From Georgenia faecalis (lineage in GTDB: Bacteria; Actinomycetota; Actinomycetes; Actinomycetales; Actinomycetaceae), in contig NZ_CP033325.1 in the NCBI RefSeq assembly GCF_003710105.1, positions 2,356,001-2,420,000 on the forward strand: a stretch of 64,000 bases of DNA, given 5' to 3'. Made by a program: the position numbers and the translations under genes. Shown here one piece after another: positions 46,012 through 54,019 of the stretch. Positions within the stretch are counted from its first letter, which is position 1. Each line of letters opens with the position of its first letter. The notes under the pieces were generated by a model. It had not been told where the DNA came from and ran no database searches. It saw only the letters and a list, made by a program, of their open reading frames with translations.

Positions 46012-46797
46012 TCAGGTGGTGACGCGGCGGATGGCGACGTCGCGGGTGAGGCGGTGGAAGCCGGCGGCACCGAGCGCGATGACGACGACGGCTCCGGGGA
46101 CGGCCAGCGCGGCAGTGGACAGCGAGAACGGGGCGGCGTCGACGAACCAGCCGTCGCCGCCCAGGAGCGGGGTGAGGAGCTGCAGGAGCACGGCGGGGGC
46201 CGCGGTCAGCGGGAGGAGCAGGGTGCCCCACCACCCGCCGTAGCGGTAGTACCCGATGCCCACGAGCAGACCGCTCACCTGGGCGCCGACGAAGAGCAGC
46301 GCGTAGCCCAGGAGGCCCGGCCCGAAGCCGCTCTGCCACAGGGCGACGTCGTCGGCGCCGGCGACGTGCGGCCACCCGAAGCGTGCGAAGACCGCGCCCT
46401 CGGCGAGCATGGCCAGGCTCATCACGAGGGCGTACACCACCCCGCTCACCACGCTCGTGACGAGCGCCGCGCGGATGAAGGAGCGCCGGGTCATCCCGTT
46501 GGCCACGTGCACGCTCAGCTGGGCGGTGGCGCTGATGATGGCGATGGCGAACGGGAACCAGGTGGCCCCCTCGGAGGCGAACTGCATGATCGACACAGTG
46601 ACCGTGCCGATCCGGTCGATGACGATGAGCGCCACGGTGACGACGGCGACGGCGATGAGCCAGAACCACGCCGCGAGGTAGAGCTGCACGGCGAGCACCC
46701 ACCCCAGCGCCCGACGCCACTGCGGGCGCCCGACGGCGGTGCCCGGGCGTCGTCGCGGGCGGCCGGGCAGCCCGCCGGTGGTGAGGTACCCGCTCAT
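46012..46797 (-). CDS. Multi-pass membrane protein, partner of the YtrB-like ATPase
   Basis: A 261-residue protein with about six membrane segments (for example VLAVQLYLAAWFWLIAVAVV and ALVTSVVSGVVYALVMSLAM). It has no signature I recognise. Its ATG overlaps the upstream ATPase stop (ATGA), so it is almost surely the membrane half of that transporter. A basic N-terminal arm (RPRRRPGTAVGRPQWRR) would face the cytoplasm. The open frame upstream of 46797 is a shadow. Confidence 0.8.
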   Translation of the reverse strand: MSGYLTTGGLPGRPRRRPGTAVGRPQWRRALGWVLAVQLYLAAWFWLIAVAVVTVALIVIDRIGTVTVSIMQFASEGATWFPFAIAIISATAQLSVHVANGMTRRSFIRAALVTSVVSGVVYALVMSLAMLAEGAVFARFGWPHVAGADDVALWQSGFGPGLLGYALLFVGAQVSGLLVGIGYYRYGGWWGTLLLPLTAAPAVLLQLLTPLLGGDGWFVDAAPFSLSTAALAVPGAVVVIALGAAGFHRLTRDVAIRRVTT

Positions 46798-47669
46798 GAC
46801 TTTCCTCCCGTGAGATGGACGAACAGGTCCTGCAGGCCGACGGGGCCGATGTCCAGCCCGGCGGCGTCGAGCCGGGCGCGCTCGTCCGCGCCGAGGGCAT
46901 CGAAGACGGTGACCTCCGCGGTGGGGCCGAGGTCGCGCCGGCCGATGACGGTGAGGTCGCGGGTCGCCTCGGCCACGCGGTCCTTGGGGCCCGTGACGGT
47001 CGCGCCGCGGGCGCGGACGGAGTCGGCGTCCTCGGCGAGCAGCACGCGCCCGGCCTCGAGGACGACGACCTCCTCGAAGAGCCGCTCGACCTCGCTGATG
47101 AGGTGGCTGGAGAGGATGATCGTGCGCGGGTGCTCGACGTAGTCGGCGAGCAGGGCGTCGTAGAACCGGTAGCGCGAAGGCGCGTCCATGCCGAGGTAGA
47201 CCTCGTCGAAGATGGTCAGCGGGGCGCGCGAGGCGAGTCCGATGACGGCGCCGACGGCGGAGCGCTGGCCGCGCGAGAGGGTGCCGGGCCGCTTCCTCAG
47301 GCTCAGCTCGAAGGCGTCGAGGAGCTCGGCGGCGTACTCGCCGTCCCACGTGGGCCGCGCGGCGGCGACGAGGTCGAGCGTGTCGGAGAGCTTCTCGTCG
47401 GCCATGACGTCCCCGCTCTCGCGGATGAGGCAGACCCGCTCCATGACCCGCTCGTTCTCGAACGGGTCCTCCCCGTCGACGAGCACGGAGCCAGTCGACG
47501 GCTTGCGCAGCGCGGCGAGGACGGACAGCAGCGTCGTCTTGCCGGAGCCGTTGCGCCCGAGGAGGCCGACGATCGCGCCGGCGGGAAGGTCGAGGCTGGC
47601 GCCGTCGAGCGCCTGCGTGTCGCCGTAGCGGACGCCGAGGTCGCGGACCTGGACCGCGAAGCCGGTCAT
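46794..47669 (-). CDS. ABC transporter ATPase, YtrB-like
   Basis: A 291-residue ATPase with Walker A GRNGSGKT near residue 38. The signature is degenerate (LSRGQRSAVG), Walker B is LTIFDEVYLGMDAP, and the switch is LSSHLISEVERLFEEV. This form is typical of ATPases in GntR(YtrA)-controlled operons that respond to cell-envelope stress or lipid II-binding antibiotics. It overlaps both neighbours by four bases, giving the order GntR-ATPase-membrane protein. Confidence 0.92.
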   Translation of the reverse strand: MTGFAVQVRDLGVRYGDTQALDGASLDLPAGAIVGLLGRNGSGKTTLLSVLAALRKPSTGSVLVDGEDPFENERVMERVCLIRESGDVMADEKLSDTLDLVAAARPTWDGEYAAELLDAFELSLRKRPGTLSRGQRSAVGAVIGLASRAPLTIFDEVYLGMDAPSRYRFYDALLADYVEHPRTIILSSHLISEVERLFEEVVVLEAGRVLLAEDADSVRARGATVTGPKDRVAEATRDLTVIGRRDLGPTAEVTVFDALGADERARLDAAGLDIGPVGLQDLFVHLTGGKS

Positions 47670-48031
47670 GACGGGGTTCCCTTCGTGGAGCGGATGTGGG
47701 TGAGGACGTCGTCGGTGCTGATGCCGAGGAGCTGGGCCTCGCGCAGGACCGGGTCGAGCTGCTCGGTGAAGAACGCGCGTCGCCGCTCCTCGCGCAGGCG
47801 CTCGGCGGCGCCGTCGGCGACGAACATCCCCACGCCGCGCTGCTTGTAGATGACGCCCTCGTCGACGAGCTCGGCGAAGCCCTTCGCGGCGGTCGCGGGG
47901 TTGATCCGGTATGTCGTCGCGTACTGCGTCGTGGACATGACCTGGTCTCCGCTCTTGAGGGTGCCGTCGAGGACCTGCTGGCGGAGCTGCTCCGCGATCT
48001 GCAGGTAGATCGGTTCCGGACCGTCGAACAC
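47666..48031 (-). CDS. GntR family repressor, YtrA type
   Basis: A 121-residue regulator with a winged helix-turn-helix (PIYLQIAEQLRQQVLDGTL, MSTTQYATTYRINPATAAKGFAELVDEGVIYKQRGVGMFVA in parts) and a short C-terminal helical domain, the YtrA subclass. The start is GTG 48031 with GGAGGGTGA upstream. It is the first gene of an operon with two ABC genes. A perfect palindrome 17-44 bases upstream is its likely operator. Confidence 0.94.
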   Translation of the reverse strand: MFDGPEPIYLQIAEQLRQQVLDGTLKSGDQVMSTTQYATTYRINPATAAKGFAELVDEGVIYKQRGVGMFVADGAAERLREERRRAFFTEQLDPVLREAQLLGISTDDVLTHIRSTKGTPS

Positions 48032-48047
48032 ATCACCCTCCGGTCTG

Positions 48048-48075
48048 CTGGTTCATTACATGAGTAATGAACCAG
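48048..48075. promoter_or_regulatory. GntR/YtrA operator, perfect 12-bp palindrome
   Basis: CTGGTTCATTAC-ATGA-GTAATGAACCAG: 12-bp arms, 4-base spacer, AT-rich against its GC-rich surroundings. A minus-strand TTGACG (48094-48089) lies 17 bases before TTCATT (48071-48066) within the palindrome, so binding would cover the -10 region. No comparable palindrome occurs elsewhere in the window. Confidence 0.85.
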
Positions 48076-48394
48076 AGAAGTATGCCGCCGTCAAGAGGAC
48101 CACGGACGTGTTCGCGGGCACGGCGCGCAGAGCCGAGGGCGTGGGTGAGCGGAGCACCGCGCGTCGACGGCGCCCGTTCGTCGGCGCTCCAGAGGACGTC
48201 GTGGGTCAGCGCTCCCCCGCGGCGCCGCCACGAGGGAGGCGGCTGTCCACAGCGAGACCGGCGGCCGGGATCTCCGACCTCGCGATCTCCGGGCCTAGGA
48301 GACGGGGCACGTGAGCTGCGGACGGCCTCCCGCTCGGCGGAGCCGCCGCTGCGAGCTGCGCCCCGCGGCGGCAAGGCGTCGCGGGGCGCGCGCA

Positions 48395-48453
48395 CGAGGG
48401 GCCTCCGAGGTGATCGAGACGGTAGCCGTCTCTCTCACGCCGGAGGCCCCTCG
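48395..48453 (-). terminator. Nested double hairpin after the esterase gene
   Basis: A 13-bp outer stem (CGAGGGGCCTCCG with CGGAGGCCCCTCG) encloses a second perfect stem, GAGACGG-TAG-CCGTCTC (48416-48432). It lies 57 bases past the esterase stop. It could terminate transcription from either side. The rest of 48076-48509 shows no gene; short frames there have no family features. Confidence 0.75.
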
Positions 48454-48509
48454 CTCGGACTAGGACCGCGTCGCCACCCCGACGGGCGACGACAGCACCC
48501 CCCAGCCGG

Positions 48510-51332
48510 TCACTGGTCCAGCAGCCACCGCAGGATGGAGGCGTCCTCGTAGGTCGGCGCCGCCGCCAGGTGCTGGTCCGGCTCGTAGAACGCCGCCAGG
48601 GGATACTCGGTGTACTTGACGAGCGCGGTCGCCTGCGCCGGGGTCAGTCCCATCGCCATGTAGGCGTTCCAGATCCGGTTGAACGACGCCTGGCCGGTGG
48701 TCACCACGTTGAGCAGGTGGTCGCCGGTGCCGTGGGTCACCCACACCGGCGTGCGCGACGCCGCGATCGCGTCCGCCTGCGCCTGGCTCGCACCGAACCC
48801 GCCGGTGACGAGCATGGCGTCGAAGAGCCCGGGGTGGTTCGTCAGGGCGTCCCACGCGAGGACCGACCCGTACGACACGGTCGACCCGTAGATGCGGTCG
48901 GGGTCGACGGAGAACTCGTCCGCGAACCCGTTGACGACCTCGACCATCGCCCCTGCCTGGTCGGCACCGGTGCCGGTCCGCCGGTTCTGCACGGCGAGCA
49001 CGATGACGTCCTCCTCCGACTCCGTCCACTCCTCCTGCAGCCACGCGACGGCCGGGATGTCCGAGGCGACCTGGACGCCCTCGTTGTTCGTGCCGTCGGC
49101 ACTCTCGATGTACCCCTGGCCGTGCCCGGGCAGGATCACGACGACGGGGTACTGCTTGGTCGCGTCGTAGTCCTCTGGCAGCCAGTACGCGTACGGCACC
49201 TCGGTACCGGTGCTCGTCGTGAATCGCTCGTAGACGAAGTCGTCGTAGAGGAGGTTCACGGCGGGCTGCGTGGGCGCGTGCGCGACGGCGGACGCCCGGG
49301 CGAGCACGGGCCCCTGCCCGTCGCCGTTCTCGGGTGCGACGTGGACCGCCTCGTTCTGGACGACGCGGGTCTGCAGGTCGGGATTGACCCGCACGCCGCC
49401 CTGCCACGCGATCACCGTGCTGCCGCCCGGGTCCATCGGGTCCAGCTCGATGATGACGTACCGGCCACGGTCGGACTGCTGGTCCGCCTCGAGCGACGGT
49501 GCGTCGTTCGTGTAGATCGCCGTGATCGTACGGTCGGCCCTCTTGGTCGGGTCGGTGAGGTCGGCGACGGGGTTGAACCGGAAGTTGTACAGGCTGTCCG
49601 AGACGGTGAACGTGGCGAGGTCGAGCCCGCGCGGGTCGACGTCGGCCGAGTACTCCACGGCCACCGCGGTGACCTTCTGGCCGTAGGCGAGGATCTCGGT
49701 GATGGGGACGACCCCCTGGATCCCCTGCTCCAAGGCGCAGTCGAAGGCGGCGTACGGCACGGTGAGCGTCGTCGGGTCGTACCCGTCCGCGGTGGCCGTC
49801 GCGGTCACCTCGCTCGCCGGCACCGACTCGAGCCGGGTGCTCAACGTGACGGTGGTGGACCGCTCGGGACCCACCGTGATCGTCCGCGCGCCGTAGGCCG
49901 TGGACAGCGTGACCTCGGCGGGCGCGTCGGAGCCGTTCGTCACGCGGAGCACCTGGACGGCGCGCCCGACGACGCACCGGGTGTCCGTCTCGACGGAGAC
50001 GTCGACCTCGCCGACGGGCTCATCCTGCTCCCACAGGTAGTCCCTGGCGAAGATCGTGAACAGCTGGCCCGCCGTCATCCCGTCATGGGCGCCGGGGACC
50101 TGGGCGGTCCCCGCCGTGAACCCTCGGGACCTGAAGCTCTCCGCGATGGCGTTGTGCGCGTCGGGGCCTCCTTCGAAGATGCCGTTCCCGAGGAACACGG
50201 TCAGGTCCCCCGTGCCGACCGCGGCTGCGAGGGCGTCGTAGTTCGCGTCGGTGAGGGTCGGGTTCCCGGAGAAGAAGCCGTAGGAGCCGAAGGCCGTCGG
50301 GTGGTTCGCGATGACGAAGCCGCCGGTCGACCCACCGTAGGAGAACCCGCCGTAGGCGCGCCCCTCGCGCTCGCTCGAGACGTTGAACCTCTCCTCCACG
50401 AAGGGGAGGATGACCTCGACCAGGTTGTTCGCCGCATTGAGGCGGTCGTACGAGGCAAAGTTGAGGCCGGTGCCGGTGAAGTGGTTGCCCATGGTGACGA
50501 CCACCGTCGGTTCGATCTCGCCCCTCGCGGTCATGTTGTCCAGGATGTTCGGGACGTTGACGGGGACCATGAAGTCGGTCTCGTCGCCGAAGATGCCGTG
50601 GGCGAGGTAGACGACCTTGTAGGGCTCCGCGCGGTCCGGGTCGTAACCCGCCGGCAGGTAGACACCGAGGTGGTGGCCGTCGTCGCCGAGGATGGTCGTG
50701 TAGGGCACGTACTGGACGGTGCCCCTGCGCGCCGGGTCGGCCGCCGGCAGCTCGTACGTGGCGCGTGCCTCGAGGATCGGGTCGTCCTGCTCCTCCGCGT
50801 ACGGCACGTACACCGTGTCGAGCACGTCGTTGTTCCGCACGCGGAAGGACGTGTCGCCCGGGGGCCGCGGGTGCGGGGATGCGGGGTCCCAGATGCGCTT
50901 GTTCTCCCATCCCTGCGTCGGGTCCCAGACCCGGTACCAGTAGCTGAGGCCGCCCGCGTGCAGGGGGACGGAGACCGACCAGTAGCCGTTCTCGTCCTTC
51001 GTCATGTCCCGCAGGAACTCCGTGCCGCCCGCGTGGTAGCGCCCGGGCTCCCACTCCTCCGGCTCATACCGGGTCGCCCTGCCGGTGTCGACGTCGAGCA
51101 GCGTCAGGTCACCGGCAAGGCGGACCTGGGTCGCATCGGGGTTGCGGTAGACGAACGTCACGGTGTACCCCGTCGGTGAGCTCGGGTCCGCCGTGACGGT
51201 CGGCCCCTCCACCATCGGCGCCACCTGGGCGACTGCGGCCGGCGCGACGGCGAGGGCAGACGCGACGAGCAACAGCAGGGCAAGCAACGACGCCACGGGC
51301 CGGTGCCCGCGTATTCCTGTTCGCTTCTCCAT
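48510..51332 (-). CDS. Secreted two-domain esterase (two different alpha/beta-hydrolases)
   Basis: A 940-residue exported protein from ATG 51332 (AAGGAG nine bases upstream). Order: signal peptide to about residue 36; a CBM48/E-set-like domain (FVYRNPDATQVRLAGDL); a CE1/feruloyl-esterase-like hydrolase (about 175-430) with nucleophile Ser near 330 in GGFSYGGSTG and His near 414 in GAHDGM; a beta-sandwich with Cys pair of the kind found between glycosidase domains (about 440-530); an EstA-type Ig-like domain (about 534-637); and a second hydrolase (about 687-940) with Ser near 817 in TVSYGS, Asp in GTGDH and His near 920 in DQHLA. Probably cleaves ester groups on plant or other polysaccharides. 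A LacI regulator is divergent to it. Confidence 0.85.
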   Translation of the reverse strand: MEKRTGIRGHRPVASLLALLLLVASALAVAPAAVAQVAPMVEGPTVTADPSSPTGYTVTFVYRNPDATQVRLAGDLTLLDVDTGRATRYEPEEWEPGRYHAGGTEFLRDMTKDENGYWSVSVPLHAGGLSYWYRVWDPTQGWENKRIWDPASPHPRPPGDTSFRVRNNDVLDTVYVPYAEEQDDPILEARATYELPAADPARRGTVQYVPYTTILGDDGHHLGVYLPAGYDPDRAEPYKVVYLAHGIFGDETDFMVPVNVPNILDNMTARGEIEPTVVVTMGNHFTGTGLNFASYDRLNAANNLVEVILPFVEERFNVSSEREGRAYGGFSYGGSTGGFVIANHPTAFGSYGFFSGNPTLTDANYDALAAAVGTGDLTVFLGNGIFEGGPDAHNAIAESFRSRGFTAGTAQVPGAHDGMTAGQLFTIFARDYLWEQDEPVGEVDVSVETDTRCVVGRAVQVLRVTNGSDAPAEVTLSTAYGARTITVGPERSTTVTLSTRLESVPASEVTATATADGYDPTTLTVPYAAFDCALEQGIQGVVPITEILAYGQKVTAVAVEYSADVDPRGLDLATFTVSDSLYNFRFNPVADLTDPTKRADRTITAIYTNDAPSLEADQQSDRGRYVIIELDPMDPGGSTVIAWQGGVRVNPDLQTRVVQNEAVHVAPENGDGQGPVLARASAVAHAPTQPAVNLLYDDFVYERFTTSTGTEVPYAYWLPEDYDATKQYPVVVILPGHGQGYIESADGTNNEGVQVASDIPAVAWLQEEWTESEEDVIVLAVQNRRTGTGADQAGAMVEVVNGFADEFSVDPDRIYGSTVSYGSVLAWDALTNHPGLFDAMLVTGGFGASQAQADAIAASRTPVWVTHGTGDHLLNVVTTGQASFNRIWNAYMAMGLTPAQATALVKYTEYPLAAFYEPDQHLAAAPTYEDASILRWLLDQ

Positions 51333-51397
51333 CTGGATACGCTCCTTTGCGTTTCTCTCGCAGTGGACTCTTCCCGGCCGAACGAGCGAGGGGATCC

Positions 51398-51410
51398 GAG
51401 ACAACGTCTC
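51398..51410. promoter_or_regulatory. Candidate operator, 13-bp palindrome
   Basis: GAGAC-AAC-GTCTC lies 66-78 bases upstream of the esterase start. It is symmetric and could bind a dimeric regulator such as the nearby LacI protein. It lacks the central CG dyad of most LacI sites. Confidence 0.4.
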
Positions 51411-51514
51411 CCTTCGGCGAGATCCTCCCCGTCTCCCCGCCCCGAGCCCGCCTGGACAACCTCGTCATTGACACTGCGGGGGCGCGGCTGCGCCGTCGGC
51501 GCATTTGCCCGGAA

Positions 51515-51530
51515 GATACATCGTTATATC
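51515..51530. promoter_or_regulatory. Candidate LacI operator with central CG
   Basis: GATACATCGTTATATC has an imperfect dyad centred on CG, the form most LacI-family regulators bind, in an AT-rich pocket of a GC-rich region. On the minus strand it contains TATAAC, a possible -10 box of the esterase promoter. The rest of the 441-base spacer 51333-51773 holds no gene. Confidence 0.5.
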
Positions 51531-51773
51531 GCTCGGCGGAACCCCCTGCCACCGCGCCCCCATGCACGGCGTTCGCGGGAGGTGCGCCCCCCGGGTCGGG
51601 GGCACCAGCGCTGCCGTTGCGGACCACCACCTTTCGGAGTCGAGGCCCACGTACCGTGGCTGCCGGCCGCCGTTCGGTGCCGGTGGGTGCGGGTGCCTGC
51701 GACCGTGACCGTCCCCGCGGGAACGACGCCGGAGGCGACCAGGCCGACGCCTCAGCCCGTACGATGACGTCGC

Positions 51774-52835
51774 ATGGCGGCTTCGCACGGTCCCGGGTCG
51801 CGCGTCACCCAGGCTGAGGTGGCGCGAGCGGCCGGGGTCTCCGTCGGCGCGGTCTCGCAGGTCCTCAACGACAGCCCGACCAGCCGCATCTCGGAGGAGG
51901 TGCGGGAACGGATCTTGGCGGCGGCGTCCGCGCTGGGCTACCGCCCCAACATGGTCGCCCGCACGCTCCGGACGTCCGAGAGCCGCACGTACGGCTTCGT
52001 CTCGGACACCGTCACCATCACCCGGTTCGCGAGCGGGATCCTTCGAGGCGCGCTAGACGCGGCGCACGAGAGCGGCTACCTGCTGCTCATCGCCGAGACC
52101 GCGGGCGACGCGGCGCGCGAGACGGAGGCCGTCCAGGCGCTCCTCGACCGAGGGGTCGACGGGATCGTGTTCACGGCGGTGAAGTCGCGGTACTCGGGAA
52201 CCCTCGGCATGGGGCTGAGCGTGCCCTGCGTCAACGTGAACATCGCGGACGCCGATGCGCCCTCGATCCTCCCGGACGAGCTCGCCGGAGGCCGCCTCGC
52301 AGTCCGTGCCCTGGCCGAGGCCGGGCACCGCCATGGCATCGCTCTCGTCGGGCACGACTTCCGGTCCGACATCGACACCGGGATCGCTCTCACGGGCAGG
52401 CGCCGTCTTGATGGCATCGCAGCCGAGATGGCATCTGTCGGGATCGACTTCCTCGACCAGCAGGCGTGCGGCGACTGGCAGACGGATGAGGGGTATGCGG
52501 CTGCCCACCGGATGATCAGCAACCGCGGTGTCACCGCTCTGCTCTGCCTCAACGACCGCCTGGCCTTCGGTGCCTACCAGGCGCTGGCGGAAGCGGGTCT
52601 GAGGATCCCCGACGACGTGTCGGTGATGTCGTTCGACGACGAGGAGCTCGCTGCCTCACTACGCCCTGGGCTGACGACCGTCGCGATCCCCCACGAGACG
52701 ATGGGTGCCCTCGCGATCGAGATGCTCCGCACGCCGGGACCTGCGGAGTCGGACGTCCTCGTGCCGATGTCCCTCCACGAGCGCGTGTCGGTCACAGCTC
52801 CGGCGCCGCACCGTGCCGGCGCGACGCCGCACTGA
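51774..52835 (+). CDS. LacI family transcriptional regulator
   Basis: A 353-residue regulator with the LacI helix-turn-helix TQAEVARAAGVSVGAVSQVL at residues 12-31 and hinge helix RPNMVARTLRT. The periplasmic-binding-like effector domain has GYLLLIAETAG, DGIVFTAV, and VTALLCLNDRLAFGAYQALAEAG. The family binds sugars or nucleosides as effectors. Divergent from the esterase, which is its most likely target. The base composition is a little less GC-skewed than the neighbours. Convergent with the amidohydrolase gene, with 79 featureless bases between. Confidence 0.93.
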   Translation: MAASHGPGSRVTQAEVARAAGVSVGAVSQVLNDSPTSRISEEVRERILAAASALGYRPNMVARTLRTSESRTYGFVSDTVTITRFASGILRGALDAAHESGYLLLIAETAGDAARETEAVQALLDRGVDGIVFTAVKSRYSGTLGMGLSVPCVNVNIADADAPSILPDELAGGRLAVRALAEAGHRHGIALVGHDFRSDIDTGIALTGRRRLDGIAAEMASVGIDFLDQQACGDWQTDEGYAAAHRMISNRGVTALLCLNDRLAFGAYQALAEAGLRIPDDVSVMSFDDEELAASLRPGLTTVAIPHETMGALAIEMLRTPGPAESDVLVPMSLHERVSVTAPAPHRAGATPH

Positions 52836-52914
52836 CCCGCCGACCCGATGCGGAACCACCCCGCGCGCCCCGTCACTGTCGGCGAGACCCGCTCACCCAG
52901 CCGTGATCGACGGG

Positions 52915-54009
52915 CTAGTACCGCACCCCCCGCAGGACGACGGCGCTCGGCCGGGTGAGCACGCCGATGTCCTCGCGGGGGTCCTCGGGGTAGACGACGA
53001 CGTCGGCGCTGGCGCCGTCGGCGATCCCCTCGGCACCGAGGAAGGCCCGGGCGCGCCAGGTGGCGGCGGCGACGACGTCGGCGGCCGGCACGCCGGCGCG
53101 GACCACCTCGGCGAGCTCGGCGGGCAGCGAGCCGTGCTCGATGGTGCCGCCGGCGTCGGAGCCCATGAGCAGCGGGACGCCCGCCTCGGCGAGGGTGCGG
53201 ACCTGCTCGTAGCGCCGGGCGTGCATGCGACGCATGCGCGCGGCGAAGACCGGGTACTTCGGGCCGGCCTGGTCGGCGAAGTCGGTGAAGCGCCCCACCT
53301 GGAGGAGCGTCGGCGTCACGGGCAGCGCCCGCTTGGCCGCCTCGTCGATGTGGTCGGCGTCCATGCCGGTGCCGTGCTCGATGCCGTCGACGCCCGCGTC
53401 GAGGAGGTCGTCCACCGCCTCACGGGAGAAGGTGTGCACGGTAACGCGGGCGCCGTTCTCATGGGCGGCGGCCACGGCGTCGCGCAGCACGTCGCGCGGC
53501 CACAGCGGCCGCAGGTCGGCGTCGGCACCCTCGGAACGGTCGATCCAGTCCCCGACGAGCTTCACCCAGCCGTCGCCGAACCGCGCCTGCTCGGCGACGG
53601 CGTCGGGCAGGTCCCCGACCCGCTCGAGCTCGAGCCCGTAGTGCCGCAGGTAGCGCTTGGGCCGGGCGAGGTGGTGCCCGGCGCGGATGAGGCGGGGCAG
53701 GTCCTCGCGGTCCTGCACCCAGCGGTTGTCCATCGGCGAGCCCGCGTCGCGGACCAGCAGCGTGCCGGCGTCGCGGTCGGCCCGGGCCTGCGCGAGCGCC
53801 TCCGCCGCGCTCACCTCGCCGTCCGGCCCCAGACCGATGTGGCAGTGGACGTCGACGAGCCCGGGCAGCACGACGCCCTCGACCACGTCGGCGGACCAGG
53901 CGCCCGGGGGCGCGGTGAGGGCGAGCCGCCCGTCGACGACCCAGCACTCGTCCCGCTCGCGGCCGTCGCCGACCAGGACGGTGCCGCGCAGGTGCAGCGT
54001 CTCGCTCAC
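52915..54009 (-). CDS. Metal-dependent amidohydrolase
   Basis: A 364-residue amidohydrolase-superfamily protein. Metal ligands are seen in VDVHCHIG (H55, H57), VTVHTF near residue 190, GIEHGTG near 212 and GSDAGG near 285. The N- and C-terminal beta segments (TLHLRGTVLVGD, ADVVVYPEDPREDIGVL) form the composite beta-sandwich. It resembles the imidazolonepropionase/prolidase-like group, and a homologue follows ffh in mycobacteria (Rv2915c). The substrate is unknown. It lies ten bases past the ffh stop. Confidence 0.9.
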   Translation of the reverse strand: MSETLHLRGTVLVGDGRERDECWVVDGRLALTAPPGAWSADVVEGVVLPGLVDVHCHIGLGPDGEVSAAEALAQARADRDAGTLLVRDAGSPMDNRWVQDREDLPRLIRAGHHLARPKRYLRHYGLELERVGDLPDAVAEQARFGDGWVKLVGDWIDRSEGADADLRPLWPRDVLRDAVAAAHENGARVTVHTFSREAVDDLLDAGVDGIEHGTGMDADHIDEAAKRALPVTPTLLQVGRFTDFADQAGPKYPVFAARMRRMHARRYEQVRTLAEAGVPLLMGSDAGGTIEHGSLPAELAEVVRAGVPAADVVAAATWRARAFLGAEGIADGASADVVVYPEDPREDIGVLTRPSAVVLRGVRY

Positions 54010-54019
54010 GGGTGCAGCC

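Noticed and set aside
45019-48031. The two ABC modules as an antibiotic biosynthesis or bacteriocin cluster
   Set aside because: No biosynthetic, precursor-peptide or modification gene lies nearby; only transport and regulation are present.
46797-48036. N-terminal extension of the membrane-protein frame at 46012 up to 48036
   Set aside because: The extension overlaps the ABC ATPase and GntR genes in another frame; ATG 46797 has the ATGA overlap expected.
48060-48314. An 84-codon plus-strand frame starting MSNEPEKYAAVKRTTDVF in the GntR upstream region
   Set aside because: Its start lies inside the palindromic operator, no Shine-Dalgarno precedes it, and the sequence becomes Arg-rich noise with no family resemblance.
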